Assembly (NCBI GenBank): GCA_013398015.1
Contig: VZRR01007674.1
Coordinates: forward strand, 46,891 to 110,890
Direction of reading: 5' to 3'
Length of the DNA: 64,000 bases
Source of the DNA: Oreocharis arfaki
Taxonomy: Eukaryota; Chordata; Aves; Passeriformes; Paramythiidae
Of this stretch, positions 42,155-53,110 are shown piece after piece. Below the pieces are notes generated by a model. It was not told where the DNA came from, ran no database searches, and saw nothing but the letters and a program-made list of their open reading frames with translations. A program made the translations under genes and the position numbers. Position 1 is the first letter of the stretch; the number at the start of each line of letters is the position of its first letter.

Positions 42155-42360
42155 AAACACCTTTACGGGAATTTAATGGCAGTTTCTCCTCCCCACCAGG
42201 CATGTGGAAGGAAAACATACCACACTCCCTCCACTGCATCATTTAAATGGTTTGGGGAAAAAAAGAGTGGAAAAAAAACCCCTTTGATCTCAGCAGCCCG
42301 CTTGTTTAGCCCATGCAGGGATTTAATTGAGAAGGGATGTCCTTGAATAAATGCGGAGAT
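42155..42360. promoter_or_regulatory. AT-rich island with perfect TCF/LEF site
   Basis: CCTTTGATCT at 42281-42290 is a full TCF/LEF consensus. The island also holds GGGAATTTAATGG, CATCATTTAAATGG and GGGATTTAATTGAG and is about 205 bp long. A Wnt-responsive enhancer is a reasonable but untested inference. Confidence 0.43.
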
Positions 42361-42769
42361 GTCCTCACTCCCCAGGAAGGCTGCTGCGAGTTGAACAATC
42401 CCCTGTATGAGGCTTTCCGCTCATCCAGGAATATTCTGGGACAACACAGCCCCGGGGCCACTGCCGCATGTCACCCATCCATCACTGGGAATGCCAGGGG
42501 TGGGCAGGCTGCCGTGGCACAGGGATGGGTGTGGGGGCCCCAAGCCCCGAGGGAGGGGTGCTCCCAGGCCTGGGGACACCACTCTGCCGCCAGACCCAGC
42601 CCAGGGGGAGGCGGGGGGCGGGAGAGGGAGCAGCCACGCACCCAGTGGGATGGGGACCAGGGCTCACTTGGCACAGGCAGAGGGGCTGCAGGTGGGACGT
42701 GGTGCCCTGGAGAAGCCAAGTTACGGCACAACAGAAGGCGAGGGGCAGCCGGTCCCTGAGAGCTCGCAC

Positions 42770-43400
42770 TCACACCCGGGGTGCCAGCACCGGCCCCGGC
42801 AAACGCCTTCCCCGCTGCCAGGCTTGGCAGGAGCAGAGGAGCTGCAGCGGAGAGCCCGCCAGCCCCGGCGGGGAGCTCGGCACCACCGGCCACAGCGGGC
42901 AGCTTCCTGCTCATTTCCTCCCGGCCTGCGGCCCCTGCCAGCGCTCAGCACCCCGGCATCCCTGCCCCTCCTCTGCCAGCTCCCTCCGGCCCAGCCGAGC
43001 TTCCTGCCAGTGCAAAGCCTCATGCTGAGGAAGGGAACCAGCCCTGGGGATGCCCTTGTGCCACGCTCCTGCGAGGGGAACCGGAGAGGGGCAACGACGG
43101 CCAGGAGGAGTTCCTCAGCGGCAGCGCTGCACCCCCAGATTTGGGTCTTTGCATCTCCTGCCCTGCCCAGCGCAGCCGGTGTCAGGCGCCGATCAGCAGC
43201 ATCCTTCTCCTCCTCCTCGTCCTCCCCGGCGCAGCCGCGGGGGTGTCTTTGCCGCAAGGCTCCCTCGCCGGGGAAGCGCCGCGCTATTTTAATCCAGCAT
43301 CTCCCACCATCCCAGCGAGGCTGGCTGCGAGTGCAGCCCCAGGAGAGCTCTGCCCCGCGCCCCCGCGCCCCGCACCTGTTCGGGATGGAGGAACACCCCG
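42770..43400. other. CpG-rich stretch
   Basis: Elevated CpG density, strongest at 42870-42910 and 43220-43370. It may be a second CpG island near the one at 41410-42075. Confidence 0.4.
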
Positions 43401-43725
43401 AGGCTGTGCTTGGAGGAGCCAGGGAGGCAGGAGTGGGCTGGTGGGCACTGAAACCCACGGGGGAAGCTGCTTTTACCCTGGAAGAGAATTCATGGTGATG
43501 AAGGCGAGCGCGGGGAGAGGACGTGGGAATTCCCAGCTCATTAAAGTGCTGGCATCTGTCAGCCCATGGTAACAGCGGCTCCTCTTCTCCTCATCCATTA
43601 AAGTTCTTGTCCTCCCCCTGCCCAGGGGACTTGTGCTCAGCTCTGCGGCCGCCCCACCACTGTCTCACCGCTGTCCCGCTGCCATCCTACCAGCTGTGCC
43701 ACCAGCATGCGCCAGTGCAGAGCCA

Positions 43726-43825
43726 CAGGGATGCTGGGTGCCCACGGGGATGCTGGGCACCTGCGGGGGTGGTGCTGGGTGCCCACACAGACGCTGAGTG
43801 CCCACACGGACGCTGGGTGCCCGGG
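43726..43825. repeat. Diverged tandem repeat, about 20-bp unit
   Basis: GATGCTGGGTGCCCACGGG-type units recur four to five times with changes (CACACAGACGCTGAGTGCC, CACACGGACGCTGGGTGCC). Confidence 0.75.
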
Positions 43826-43919
43826 CAGTGCCCAGCCGCAGCTGTGCTGGGCAGCGCGGGGCGCTGCGGGCGGAAGGCGAGCGGGAGCACTCTCAGCCCC
43901 TGGACTCGCTGGCTGCGGT

Positions 43920-44045
43920 GGCTAAAGGCGAGCTGATTAAAGCAATTAGGATTTTAAATAGTAACACCAGAGTGGCTCATCAGCACTGAAGAGGCAGTCA
44001 ACTGACAGGCTGAGGAGCCTATTTAGGGATCTTGTTTGGCTGAGG
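43920..44045. promoter_or_regulatory. AT-rich island, candidate enhancer
   Basis: GCTGATTAAAGCAATTAGG, ATTTTAAATAGTAAC and GCCTATTTAGGG lie within about 125 bp. CTATTTAGG is MEF2-like. Confidence 0.4.
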
Positions 44046-44294
44046 AGCCTCAGCGAGGCCCCAGGGCTCCCTCGGAGAGAGGGTGCCGGCACAGGGGTGC
44101 CCCAGGCACCCCACAGCCCCCCCCCACCCAGTGCCCGCCTGGGGACACAGAGCAGCCTGGTCAGGGAGTGCCAAAAGGGACAGCCCCGTACATGCAGCCA
44201 GCTCTGCCCCCTGCCCTGTAGCCACAGGGACACCAAGGAGCACCTGGCACAGCCCAGGAGCACCCAGAACTGCCAAGGAGTGTCCGCTGCCCAC
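44046..44294. other. GC-rich spacer; nothing recognised
   Basis: GC-rich sequence without recognisable features. Confidence 0.5.
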
Positions 44295-44440
44295 TCCTCC
44301 CTTTCCTTAAGATCATTTATTTTCTGTAATAAAGGCTCTGGGAAGGGAGTGTGGAAGGAATTTCTCAGTGTTTCTCAGGAGGCACTGCCGTGCAGCAGCA
44401 GCCCCAAAGCAACAGATAAAGTGCCTTTTGCAGCAGCTAA
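44295..44440. promoter_or_regulatory. AT-richer island
   Basis: CCTTAAGATCATTTATTTTCTG and GTAATAAAGGC lie in the left half; the right half is less AT-rich (GGAATTTCTCAG). Tentative. Confidence 0.28.
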
Positions 44441-45054
44441 AGCCCCCCACACACATTTTGTCTGCTTGGGCTCAAGGGCCGAGATGCTGGAGATTTAAGG
44501 CAGCCTGGTGGGAAATCCATCTGGTTTGGTGTATGCGGATCTCCAGCCACAAAGGACTCACGTACAGATGCACGAGCAGCACAAACAGCCTTGAAACGCT
44601 CTGTACCCTCCCCACTGCTCATTCTCTATACCTGCACTTGCTCCCGGCTGTGCTGGCTGATGCCGGGGTGCCCACGGGTGCAGTGCCCAGCGCTGCAGGA
44701 TGTGGCCCCCAGGGAAAACGGAGGGACAACTGCAAGGAGCTTCCCAGTCCTGTCTCCATGGGCCCTGCGGGCCAGGACTGGGCTGCTGCTTCCAGACCTC
44801 CCATCCTCAGTCTTGCAGCTGCATTCCAGTGGGGTGGTGAGTGGTTCGACCCCCAGGCTCCAGGGCTGGATCCCCTCAGCCTCAGATGGGGGAAAAAGGG
44901 AAAAAAGAAGAGGGCAGGAATGGGGAACGAAGGACAGAGAGGGGAGAGGAGGACAGGAATGGGAGGGGAGGGCAGGAGCTGCAGCCCGAGCACAAGCCAC
45001 TTGCCGACTTTCTTGCGAGCTCCGAGATGCCGTGGGAGGGAACTGGCACAGGCG
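44441..45054. other. GC-rich stretch with purine-rich run; no gene seen
   Basis: A purine-rich tract (about 44890-44985, GGAAAAAAGAAGAGGG-type) occurs in otherwise GC-rich sequence. Confidence 0.48.
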
Positions 45055-45195
45055 CATTACGTTTATTTATAGGCATTTCTGTGGCACTCGATTAAACGCT
45101 GTGGTGGAGATATTGCAGTGTGAAGAGTATTTAGAGCCGTTTAACACCTCTTAGTCGGCAAAAGCCCATCTAATTCCTGCAGTGAATTGGGAAAG
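45055..45195. promoter_or_regulatory. AT-rich island with HOX-like words
   Basis: CATTACGTTTATTTATAGG, CTCGATTAAACGC, GAGTATTTAGAGCC and CATCTAATTCC occur in about 140 bp. GTTTATTTATAG is caudal/posterior-HOX-like. Confidence 0.4.
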
Positions 45196-46204
45196 CGCGC
45201 AGAGCAAGGGCAAGAGCAAGGAAGACGCCCTCTCAGCCCTGGTTCCACCTGGAAAGAGATCTTGTGATCCCTGATGCACTTGTGGCAGTGCATCCATGAG
45301 CCCCACGTGATGCTCGGCTGCCCCCAGGTCAGCAGCCTAGGGACCGGTGCATCCTCGGCAGGACACACCCCACACCCTGCCCCGCTCCCACGGAGCTGCC
45401 TCTCTCCCGCCGCTGCAGGCTGCTCATGGCACGCTGCTGGTGGCACAACTGCACGGGGTGCTGGCCAGCCCTGGCACCCACAGGCCCTACCTGTGCCAGC
45501 CCCAGCATCCCCCAAGTCCTGCTAAAGGATCCTGCCCAGGGGACGGCACAGGAATTCCTGATGCTCAGGAGAGGCTCACTCCCAGCCTTCCCTGGGTACC
45601 TGTAAGTGCTCTGCAGAACCTCCCTACGGCCAAGGGCTGAGCTGGTAAATCTCCAGATCTCGGGAAAGCCGTCAGGGGAGAGAGTTCAAAGGAAAGGCTG
45701 CCAAGTGCACACCAAGGTGAGCTCTAATTGCACCGATGCAAATCCACCACTGGCCCTTCTGCCCTTGGATTGCTCTGTCCCCTGCTCCCCTCTGCTGCAG
45801 AGCTTGGCCTGCTCATACCCCAGACATGGGGACAAGCCATGGGAGCACCAAGGTGCTGCAGCTGCGTGGCCACACCGCTGCTTGCCCGTGGCAAATGGAC
45901 GATGCACTGAGGCTGAAACACAGGGAGATCACACAGCCCTGGGCGCTGCCACTGCCAGCTCCTGGAGAGGCACATTCCCCCTGGCTCTCCCAAGCCATTG
46001 CCCCGGCACCAGGGACCCCGACCCCAGCAGCGCTGGTTTTGGTTCAGCTGCGCGCGTCCCAGTGCCTGGACAGGAGACGCCGTCCGCTCTGCCCGGTGAC
46101 AGAGCCTCAGAGCCCCGGCAGATCCCACCCCCTGGGCGCCGGGGGCCGGCCAGGGCCGGTGCATGTGAGGTGCCCGGGCTCGCCCCGCCAGCTGCTCCCG
46201 TGCA
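45196..46204. other. GC-rich block; CpG-rich at the end; no gene seen
   Basis: GC-rich sequence. CpG frequency rises from about 46010 to 46205 just before the next island. No gene recognised. Confidence 0.48.
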
Positions 46205-46520
46205 CCCGGGCCCGTGTTGCTCGCAAATGGATGCAATTAAGTTGGTACTGCAGCGGCCCGTAATTGCTGTTTCCTCAGCTTGGCAACACGACCCCGGAAG
46301 CCCCCATTATACTAATCACTGTCACACGAACACAATCGCAGAACACATAAAAACCTGGTGTGCTTCGTGCTGAAATATAACCCTGCCGAAGGCTGAGCCG
46401 TGCCGTAAATCTGCTCAGCACTTAACACTGCCGGCTAAATGGCCCCGCTTAATTATAGCTCCATAAACAGGACTTTATAGCAGTATCAATACCGTCGAAA
46501 ATCAATCCTGCTGATGGACA
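46205..46520. promoter_or_regulatory. AT-rich island with FOX and homeodomain words
   Basis: About 315 bp. GGATGCAATTAAG, CCGTAATTGCTG, CATTATACTAATCAC, GCTTAATTATAGC, ATAAACA (FOX, 46463-46469) and GTATCAATACC occur. CpGs persist inside the island (CCGTCGAAAATC), unlike ordinary AT-rich DNA, suggesting low methylation. Strong regulatory candidate. Confidence 0.46.
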
Positions 46521-46719
46521 AAGGGACGGACTCATTTCCTGCTGCCCCGGGGCTGGGCCACCACTGCTCCCCGCGATCCCAGCTCGGGGGAATCTCCACT
46601 CCCGCGCCCATCTCGGACACGCGGCGCCCGGCCGCGCTCCACTGGCCGCGGGTTCCACCCGGCCTTGGTCCGGCGCTGCCACAGAGCCACAGCCAGGACA
46701 TTAGCATGGCAACCCACAC
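46521..46719. other. CpG-rich spacer between two AT-rich islands
   Basis: CpG-dense from 46540 to 46680 (CCCGCGCCCATCTCGG, ACGCGGCGCCCGGCCGCGC). The spacing between two large islands suggests one composite element. Confidence 0.42.
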
Positions 46720-47110
46720 CGATCTCTGTCAATTATGCGTCAGTATTTGAGCTCTAACCAGCTTCAAATTGAATCAGGGCAAAATCATCAGTATAAAAAG
46801 TGCCCGCACCAGCCCTTCAATTCCAGCACTGGGGAAAAAAAAAGTTCTACATCTCATAATGGCCTTCTACCCCATAATGAACAGGAAAAATAAATTAGAT
46901 TCCCAGCTAAGGGTATATTTATACAATTTCATTATGTGCCCATGAGCAAGTCTGGTTTTCACCAAGATAAAAATGAGCTCTCAGCAATGCTCGTGCTAAA
47001 TAAATGGAGTGATTTAACAGCTTAACAAGGAGTGCGACAGAGGGGCTGTGGAACTGTGGCAAAAATGGAAAATAAAAATAAAAAATATCAAAATGCTTGT
47101 GTTTCCTGCA
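46720..47110. promoter_or_regulatory. Large AT-rich island, candidate enhancer
   Basis: About 390 bp. GTCAATTATGCGTC, TTCAAATTGAATC, AGTATAAAAAGTGCC (TATA-like, about 46790), AAAATAAATTAGATTCC, GGTATATTTATAC, TTTCATTATG and GTGATTTAACAGC occur. The TATAAAAAG word in an AT-rich island next to CpG-rich DNA is notable, but no transcript start can be confirmed. Confidence 0.45.
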
Positions 47111-48124
47111 CTGCACTGGCACTGCCGGGCCAGATCCACCCAGGAGGAAAGAAACGGCAACGCTGGGACCGTGGGCGCATCCCAGGCTGTGAGCACTCGT
47201 ATCCCGCCCAAATGAAGCAGTTGGGATCCACTTCTGACTGCTTCATCTTCTGGTGCTCAGTGTCCAAGAGATCCTCACGAGCCAAAACCAAAATCCCAGT
47301 CGCTCTCCTCGCTGGCTGCCGGTGGGTCCAGCTTGTTCCCGCACTGCCACAGCAGCCCAGGGATGCCAAGGTATGAGTGCCAGCTGCCTGCAGGAGCAGT
47401 GAGGATTCTTGTGGCAGCTTTGGGGCTGGAAGGAATATTTGCAGCCTGGAAGTCGTTCCCAGACTCTGAAAGCATGGCTCCTCTCCCAGCGCTGCTGGGA
47501 AATTCCCAATTCCTCCCTCCCTCCCAGTGGAAGGAACCTCCTGTTACCCAATTCCCATCTCCTTTCCCCTGCTCCACTTCCAGCCCTTCTGCTGCTGGGG
47601 GCTGCAGCACGTGTTCCCCCCACCCAGGAATCTCTCTCATGCAGCCAGGAGGGACCTGGCCAGCGTTTGGAGGAGCTTCTCACCCTTCCAAGGTTATCTG
47701 CTCCCAGGGAAGGCTCCTCCATCCCACCTTCTGCCGCTCCCAAAAAGAGCATGTCAGCTTCCCCCGGGCCCCATCCTGGGCCACACATCCATCTGGGCTC
47801 AGCACCGTGTGTCTTCTCCAGCACAGCCAGGCTGATCCCAAATCCATTACCCACACTTGAATAGCTCATCCAGTTAATGGCAGAGCTGCCAGCAGGCAAA
47901 TCTGTCCTCTCAGCATCAGCAAAGCCAGAGTGAAGCAGTTGCCTTTTTTTTTTTTTTCCTCTCCTTTTTAAATCAATCGCAAGGCCACATGGTCCATCGG
48001 TGGGATCTGGAGACCAGGAGCCATCTCCAAGACGGAGCTGCTGACTTGGCTGCCTATCACAGCTCTCCTGCCACAAGGTGACATTTCCCCCTCCATCCTC
48101 CCTACCCCAGGGAGCCGGGTGGAT
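47111..48124. other. GC-rich block; poly-T run; no gene seen
   Basis: GC-rich apart from a T15 run at 47943-47957. The minus-strand open frame 47243-48181 (312 codons) is long, but no domain is recognised and it starts and ends in low-complexity sequence. Confidence 0.48.
47943..47957. repeat. Poly(T) run
   Basis: About 15 consecutive T. Confidence 0.9.
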
Positions 48125-48210
48125 TAATAGTTCAGCGGGGCTTTGGAGATGTGTGTGCCGGCAGTTATGAGCCTGATTCATAACAGGAGTTCCCTCCCCT
48201 GCTACTGAGA
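48125..48210. promoter_or_regulatory. Short AT-richer island
   Basis: GATTAATAGTTC and GAGATTAATCACC cores occur in less than 90 bp. The next segment (48220-48330) is CpG-rich. Confidence 0.28.
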
Positions 48211-49719
48211 TTAATCACCGGTGCAAATGCAAACACGGGTCGGGCTCGCCCGTCCCCAAACCGCGGCACAGCTGGAGCGGAGCTGGGCTGAGCACGCTGC
48301 CGGCTCCCCTGTGCTGCTGCCGGGGCTCTGCCACGTCTGACCTCGGAGCCTGCACCTCCAGCACGACGGAGAAATAAACGCATTGTGGAAAGGGTTGGTT
48401 CCGAGTGCCCGCCTGCTCCATGAGAACACGGCACAAGCCCCGGGGCCCGCCTGCGCTGCCTCCTCCCGGCAGGAATTACGGGGCAGCGCAGGCTCTGCTC
48501 CAGCCCGGAGGAGCTCAGCCCCCACGGGCGCTGACTGGTTACAGCCGATTTATCCTTAAACACCTCGATAAATGCAGCGAGAGCCCAAATCCCCACCAAG
48601 CATCCATCCCTCTCTCCGTGGGGCAGCTCCCAGGCATCCCACCAGAGGTGCTCCTGCCTGCTGGGAAGCTGCAGCTGGAGAACACCTAAGCCCAGCACTG
48701 CCCACCCTGCCTGGCCCCCTGGGCACCCAACAGTGACCCTGACAAGTTTCCAGAGGCTCACCCTGAGCACAGACAAGCTCTTCCCAGTCAAACCAGCACT
48801 CCCAACACCACGCCTGCCCGAGGACAGAACGGAAACCTCCGTTCCCAAGGGGACACGGACCATCCTCGTGATGCTCTGTTCTGGCTGCTCTGGAATTCCT
48901 CCTTTCTGTCCCTCTAACGTTGATAACAACCAGAACACTTTTACCACACCATTTTCCCAGCCCCAAGCAGAGCTGTTTCTCAGGCTGCTGGAATCCTTTA
49001 CAACCCCCAGAGGATCAGAAAATGATTTTTCACTCTTCCCTTTCGATTGGAGAGAAGAGGGATCTCGGCTCAGTCGCAATTAGAGCGAACTGCGGCTCGC
49101 AGGCAGAGGAAGCTGCGGTTCCACTGTGCGGCAGGAATGATCTAATCAGGCACCGGGTCAGATCACCAAAAAACAAATCCCTGCAGAGATGATGACGGCT
49201 CATACCTGCCCCGAGCCGGCTGTGAGCACGGGGCCTGGGGAGGCACAGGGAGGGGGGTGATGGAGATCACACGGCAGCACAGGAACCATGGTACAGTGGT
49301 GCAGAATCAGAGGTGAGGACCCCTGCACTGTGCCTGGCCTTCCTCCTGGGAGGAGGAGGAGGAGGAGGAGGAGGAGGAGGACTCCCACATCTCCCTGCTG
49401 ACGTGGGTGAACCACCTCCCCAGCCGACAGTGTGGGTCTGGGCCAGCTCCCCGGGATGGAGGAGCACAGGCGGCTGCTGGAGGACACCCAATCTCCTTCC
49501 AGCTCCCAGCCCCGAAGGCCCCCGTGCTCGGGAGCTCCCCAGGCAGGCCCAGGGGCCACAGTGCCAGTGGAGGGGTCCCACTGCAGCACTGGCCCCAAAA
49601 GAGGGAAAAAAATTGCCTTCTCTGGCAATCCTTGCTCTGCCCCTCCCAGCTCCCCCTCTGCTGCCCAATGTGCTCCTCACCCCGAACCAAGGAGGCTGCA
49701 GGTTCAGTGGGGCTGGATG
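48211..49719. other. Mixed block; CpG-rich patches and small AT patches; no gene seen
   Basis: CpG-rich at 48220-48330 and 48440-48530. AT-richer patches lie at 48535-48580 (CGATTTATCC, TCGATAAATGC), 48910-49060 and 49138-49195 (GATCTAATCAGG, CAAAAAACAAATCC). A (GGA)n run is listed separately. No gene recognised. Confidence 0.46.
49348..49381. repeat. Microsatellite (GGA)n
   Basis: About 11 uninterrupted GGA units. Purine-only and G-quadruplex-capable. Confidence 0.92.
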
Positions 49720-49895
49720 CTACAGATTAGATTGCATCTGTCTGGGTATAAATAATTTACTGCTTGATGGTCAGAGTGAATTTAATTAGTTCTTGTTCTC
49801 CTGATAGAATCAGCCCACCGCTGCTAAAGCATTTCACTCCGAATTAGCCTGAGAAGCACTAACAAGGCAGCGCTAATTTTACACACACGACATCC
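49720..49895. promoter_or_regulatory. AT-rich island with homeodomain words
   Basis: CAGATTAGATTGC, GTATAAATAATTTAC, TTAATTA (49782-49788), CGAATTAGCC and GCGCTAATTTTAC occur. Four ATTA-type cores in about 175 bp with GC-rich borders. Confidence 0.44.
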
Positions 49896-51539
49896 CCCAC
49901 AGTCTCTGAAAATACAGCTCCACAGAGCAGGGAGCAGCGGCCCTGCGGGGCTGGGAGAGTGGCAGTGTGAGGGACGAGCCCGGGCACAGCCTGGGCAAGG
50001 AGGGATGTGGGGAGGTGGCACGGATGGGCACCAGCACACAAACCCCATCCCTTCACCTTTTGCTCTGCCCTTACTTCCAGTTCCCCAGGGATTTGGAGAG
50101 GGGGCAACGGGGCAGGGAGCTTGTGGCTGGCAGAGCTGATACTGCTGCCTGCTGGGTCCCCTCCTGCCTGGGAAGGGGCTCCCTGCCAGCTGAGTGCCCA
50201 CCTCACCCCCCTTCTTCCAGTTCCCGGGGTCATGCCAGGCCACTGGCTGCTGGAATTGCTGCCACAGCCTTGGAGAAGCACCAGCACACGTCAGCGCTCC
50301 AGGGGGACGCGTGCCCGCTCACCTGGAAGGGAGAGCAGAGGGGGGAACGGTGGGGGCAGCTGGGGGAGATGGGCACAGATCGCTGGGGCAGCGCTGGGTC
50401 CCGGCACCCCCCAGCCCTGGGCTGCACCCCCAGCCCCAACAGACGACTCTGGCACCCTGTGTTCAGCATCCTGTCCAAGCCCAGGCTGCACATCGACCTC
50501 ATCCAAGATGGAACCGGTCAAGGAGGGGTTCAGGCACGACGCAGGGCACCAGAGGTGGCAGAAAGGCCCCTGCCCCACTGGCTGCATCACCGCAGACGGA
50601 GCTCCGGGCCCCAAACCCGTTGTGTTCCCACGGGCACCCAGCCCTGAAACGTCGCCACCCATTTTCCCTGTGCTCGGCATCGAGCCCCTGGGTTCTCCTC
50701 AGAGGACGGAGCCTCTCTGCCTGCAATGCTTTACTGCTCCTGCCTCCCTGCTCTGACCTCCCCTGTCTCCAGCAGGATTTATGCTCCACATTAACAGCCT
50801 GCCCGAGCCGCTTCCCGCTGGGGCGAGGTGGCACCGCAGCCGCCTGTGCCACACCGAGCCCTGCTGATGACCCCAGACCCCTCCGAACAGCGTGGGGTGA
50901 CACCCCCCAGCCACCAACGCCTCTGCAGACACAAATCCAGGGCATTTCCACCCAAAAGTGAAATTCTGGGGATATGGGACAGCAGGGAAAGGCTCCAACA
51001 GCAGCGATGCTCCAGGGTGTGCCAGAGGGAACCCACTTGAGAGGACCATGTGGGGAACTGGCTGCTCCTGCTGATTCCTGCCTGGAGCAGGGGCAGCCCA
51101 CCACGGGATGCCCCCCAGCAGCTTGGTGGCCGCTGTTCCTGCTGGCACAGCCACACTCCTGCACACGGAACAAACCAGCTGGTTTTCCCCAGCTGACGGG
51201 CAATGGCTCTGAGTTGCTAATCCTCACTCAGGAAATCACCTGTAAAGGTGAAGTGGCCACTGGCAGCTGTCAGGAGCCCCACGGGCAGAGGCCGCCCCTC
51301 AATTCGCCCCAGCCCACAGCTGCTGGGCCACTGGTGCCACAGACGAGGATCATCCCCAGGGCACAGCAGCCTGGGGGGAGCAGCATCCCTCCTTGCCTCC
51401 CTCCATGAGCTCATCCTCTGCCCAAGTCACTCTCCCCCCACCAGGAACAGCCCGTACGATCTCGCCCTCTCTCCTATTTACGCATAAGCCAGGCTGACAA
51501 CTCCTCTTCATCACGGTGTCAGAGCCTTCCTCGGCAGCC
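49896..51539. other. GC-rich block; no gene seen
   Basis: GC-rich. Plus-strand frames 49967-50961 and minus-strand frames 50499-51227 overlap; none shows a known domain. Confidence 0.5.
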
Positions 51540-51800
51540 ATGCATCTCAAGCAGGACAGCACCATAAATATTGCATAGGAGGTGTTTCTAATCTAGTTAC
51601 AGGCTCAGCCTCTCACGCTCTTCCATCAGGAAGCCTTGGATTGAAATTGAAGTGTATTAGTATAATTTTATCAGGTTTTATTAAGCCTGGGGTCTCACGT
51701 TTTTGATATATAGTTTTAATTAAATTTTAAGTCAAAGAATGCAGTCGTTCATATTTTATCTCGCCGTGGCACATCGGGAGGAGGCAGTTAATCAGCACGT
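51540..51800. promoter_or_regulatory. Strong AT-rich island, candidate enhancer
   Basis: About 260 bp, among the most AT-rich in the window. CATAAATATTGC, GTATTAGTATAATTTTATC, GGTTTTATTAAGCC and GTTTTAATTAAATTTTAAG occur, then GGCAGTTAATCAGC. Sharp borders; not simple-sequence repeat. Confidence 0.46.
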
Positions 51801-53009
51801 ACCAAAACATCCCTTCGCCCGTGATGAACGGGCGGAAACTTTGCCAGCAGAGCCCAACTCCCCTCCATCGCTCACAGCCCAGCTGAGCCCCTGCCCAGCT
51901 CCAGCCGAATCCCCATTCCTGCACCCTCCTGCCCTCCCACGCCAGCCCTCCCGCAGGAGCACACGCAGGTGGGAGGAAGGGAAAAGCCTCCGGACTGAGC
52001 AGGGAAGAGGGAAGGTGGCCCAGAGGCAGCTGGCACCGGGGGCTGCTCCGGCTGGGCTCAGCAGCTGCCACTGGCAGCAGGAGAGCAGGCAGAGACCCAG
52101 GAGCAGGTCCTGGCAGGGTTTGTCCGCGCGTCCCGCAGGGATGGAGCCAAAGGATGGACCTTCACCTCCCCTCGGGGCACCTCGGGGTTCTGGGCTGAGC
52201 CAGAACTGGGATAGTTCCCCCCATCCTGGGCAAAGGGAACCCCAGCCCCCGGCTGTGGGGAGTGCCCAAGCCTACAGTGGGTCCCCGAGGGTGCAGCAGC
52301 CCCTCAGGGATGGTGCAGCCCCCGGCAGCTGCCAGCTGCACATTGGTGCCAGGAGCGTCACCAGCATGGAGCACTTCCTTCTGCAAAGAGCAGTCTGGGG
52401 ACACAAACATTGAGGTCTGTGCCTTCTGCCAGCAAGAGCAGCAGATGCCATCGCAGCTGGCACTGCCACTGCCCTCACCTCACAGCTCCCTGCCCAGGGA
52501 GGGCTGTGACTCCTTGGGGACCCAAGGCCACAGTGGTGGCAGATTGCTCACAGGTCCTTGGGAAAGGCTGATTCATCCTGGCTGGAAGGAGCCATGGCAC
52601 AAGGCAGAGCAGAGGCAGCTCACCCCCTGCACCCAGCCCTTCCCTGGGCATCGTGATACCCCTGGCTGCAGCTGTGCCCTCTCCATGCACGGCTGGGGCA
52701 TCACATCAGCCCCCATGCACCCTCCCCAGCTGGAGCACAGCAAACCCTCTGCTGGCAGCTCCAGCCGGGCTGGGGTCTCCAGAGACCTGACCTAGAGCAT
52801 CATCACCAGCAGGAGAGCTGGGGGGACGGGAGCTTTGGGGACACACACAACACGCTCCCCACAGATGTGCCACCATTGCCTTAGCTGGGGCCAGGGATCT
52901 CAGAGGATTCCTGAGGATGGAAACAGCTCAGCCCAGAAACATCTCAAGTCCTGGAGCTTCCCTGGTGTGGAAAGCAGGAGAGCTGAGTGCAGACCTGTCT
53001 CTCCCACTT
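51801..53009. other. GC-rich block; no gene seen
   Basis: GC-rich with low-complexity open frames. CTGCCCAGGGAGGGCTGTGA at about 52490 faintly recalls CR1 but is too short and diverged to call. Confidence 0.48.
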
Positions 53010-53110
53010 GAGGTGCTGAAAAATTTATCATCAAGCTTGCCAAAACGAACTCAATTAAAAACCACTTTAATGGTACTGCACTTAAAAAAAAAAAAAAAAT
53101 CTCATCTTTC
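53010..53110. promoter_or_regulatory. AT-rich island ending in poly(A)
   Basis: GAAAAATTTATCATCAAGC, CTCAATTAAAAACC and CTTTAATGG precede an A17 run at about 53082-53099. It may be an element with an adjacent simple repeat. Confidence 0.33.

Larger units (their letters stand above)
42361..43919. other. GC-rich and CpG-rich block; no gene supported
   Basis: Very GC-rich, with long open frames in several phases (for example 42407-43498 and 42781-43572, plus; 42721-43458, minus). At 43191-43250 one frame encodes a leucine-rich hydrophobic run followed by Gly-Ala-Ala-Ala, which resembles a signal peptide. It comes from a CTC-type simple sequence and has no suitable start nearby, so no gene is called. 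Confidence 0.45.

Noticed and set aside
42407..43498. 363-codon plus-strand frame
   Set aside because: It overlaps long frames in other phases and on the minus strand in CpG-rich DNA. Pro/Ala/Gly-rich low complexity with no domain.
47243..48181. 312-codon minus-strand frame
   Set aside because: No recognisable domain, crosses a poly-T run, and plus-strand frames overlap it. Stop codons are rare in this composition.
52490..52530. Possible second CR1 fragment
   Set aside because: Only a single short word resembles CR1 and the flanks do not match in order.
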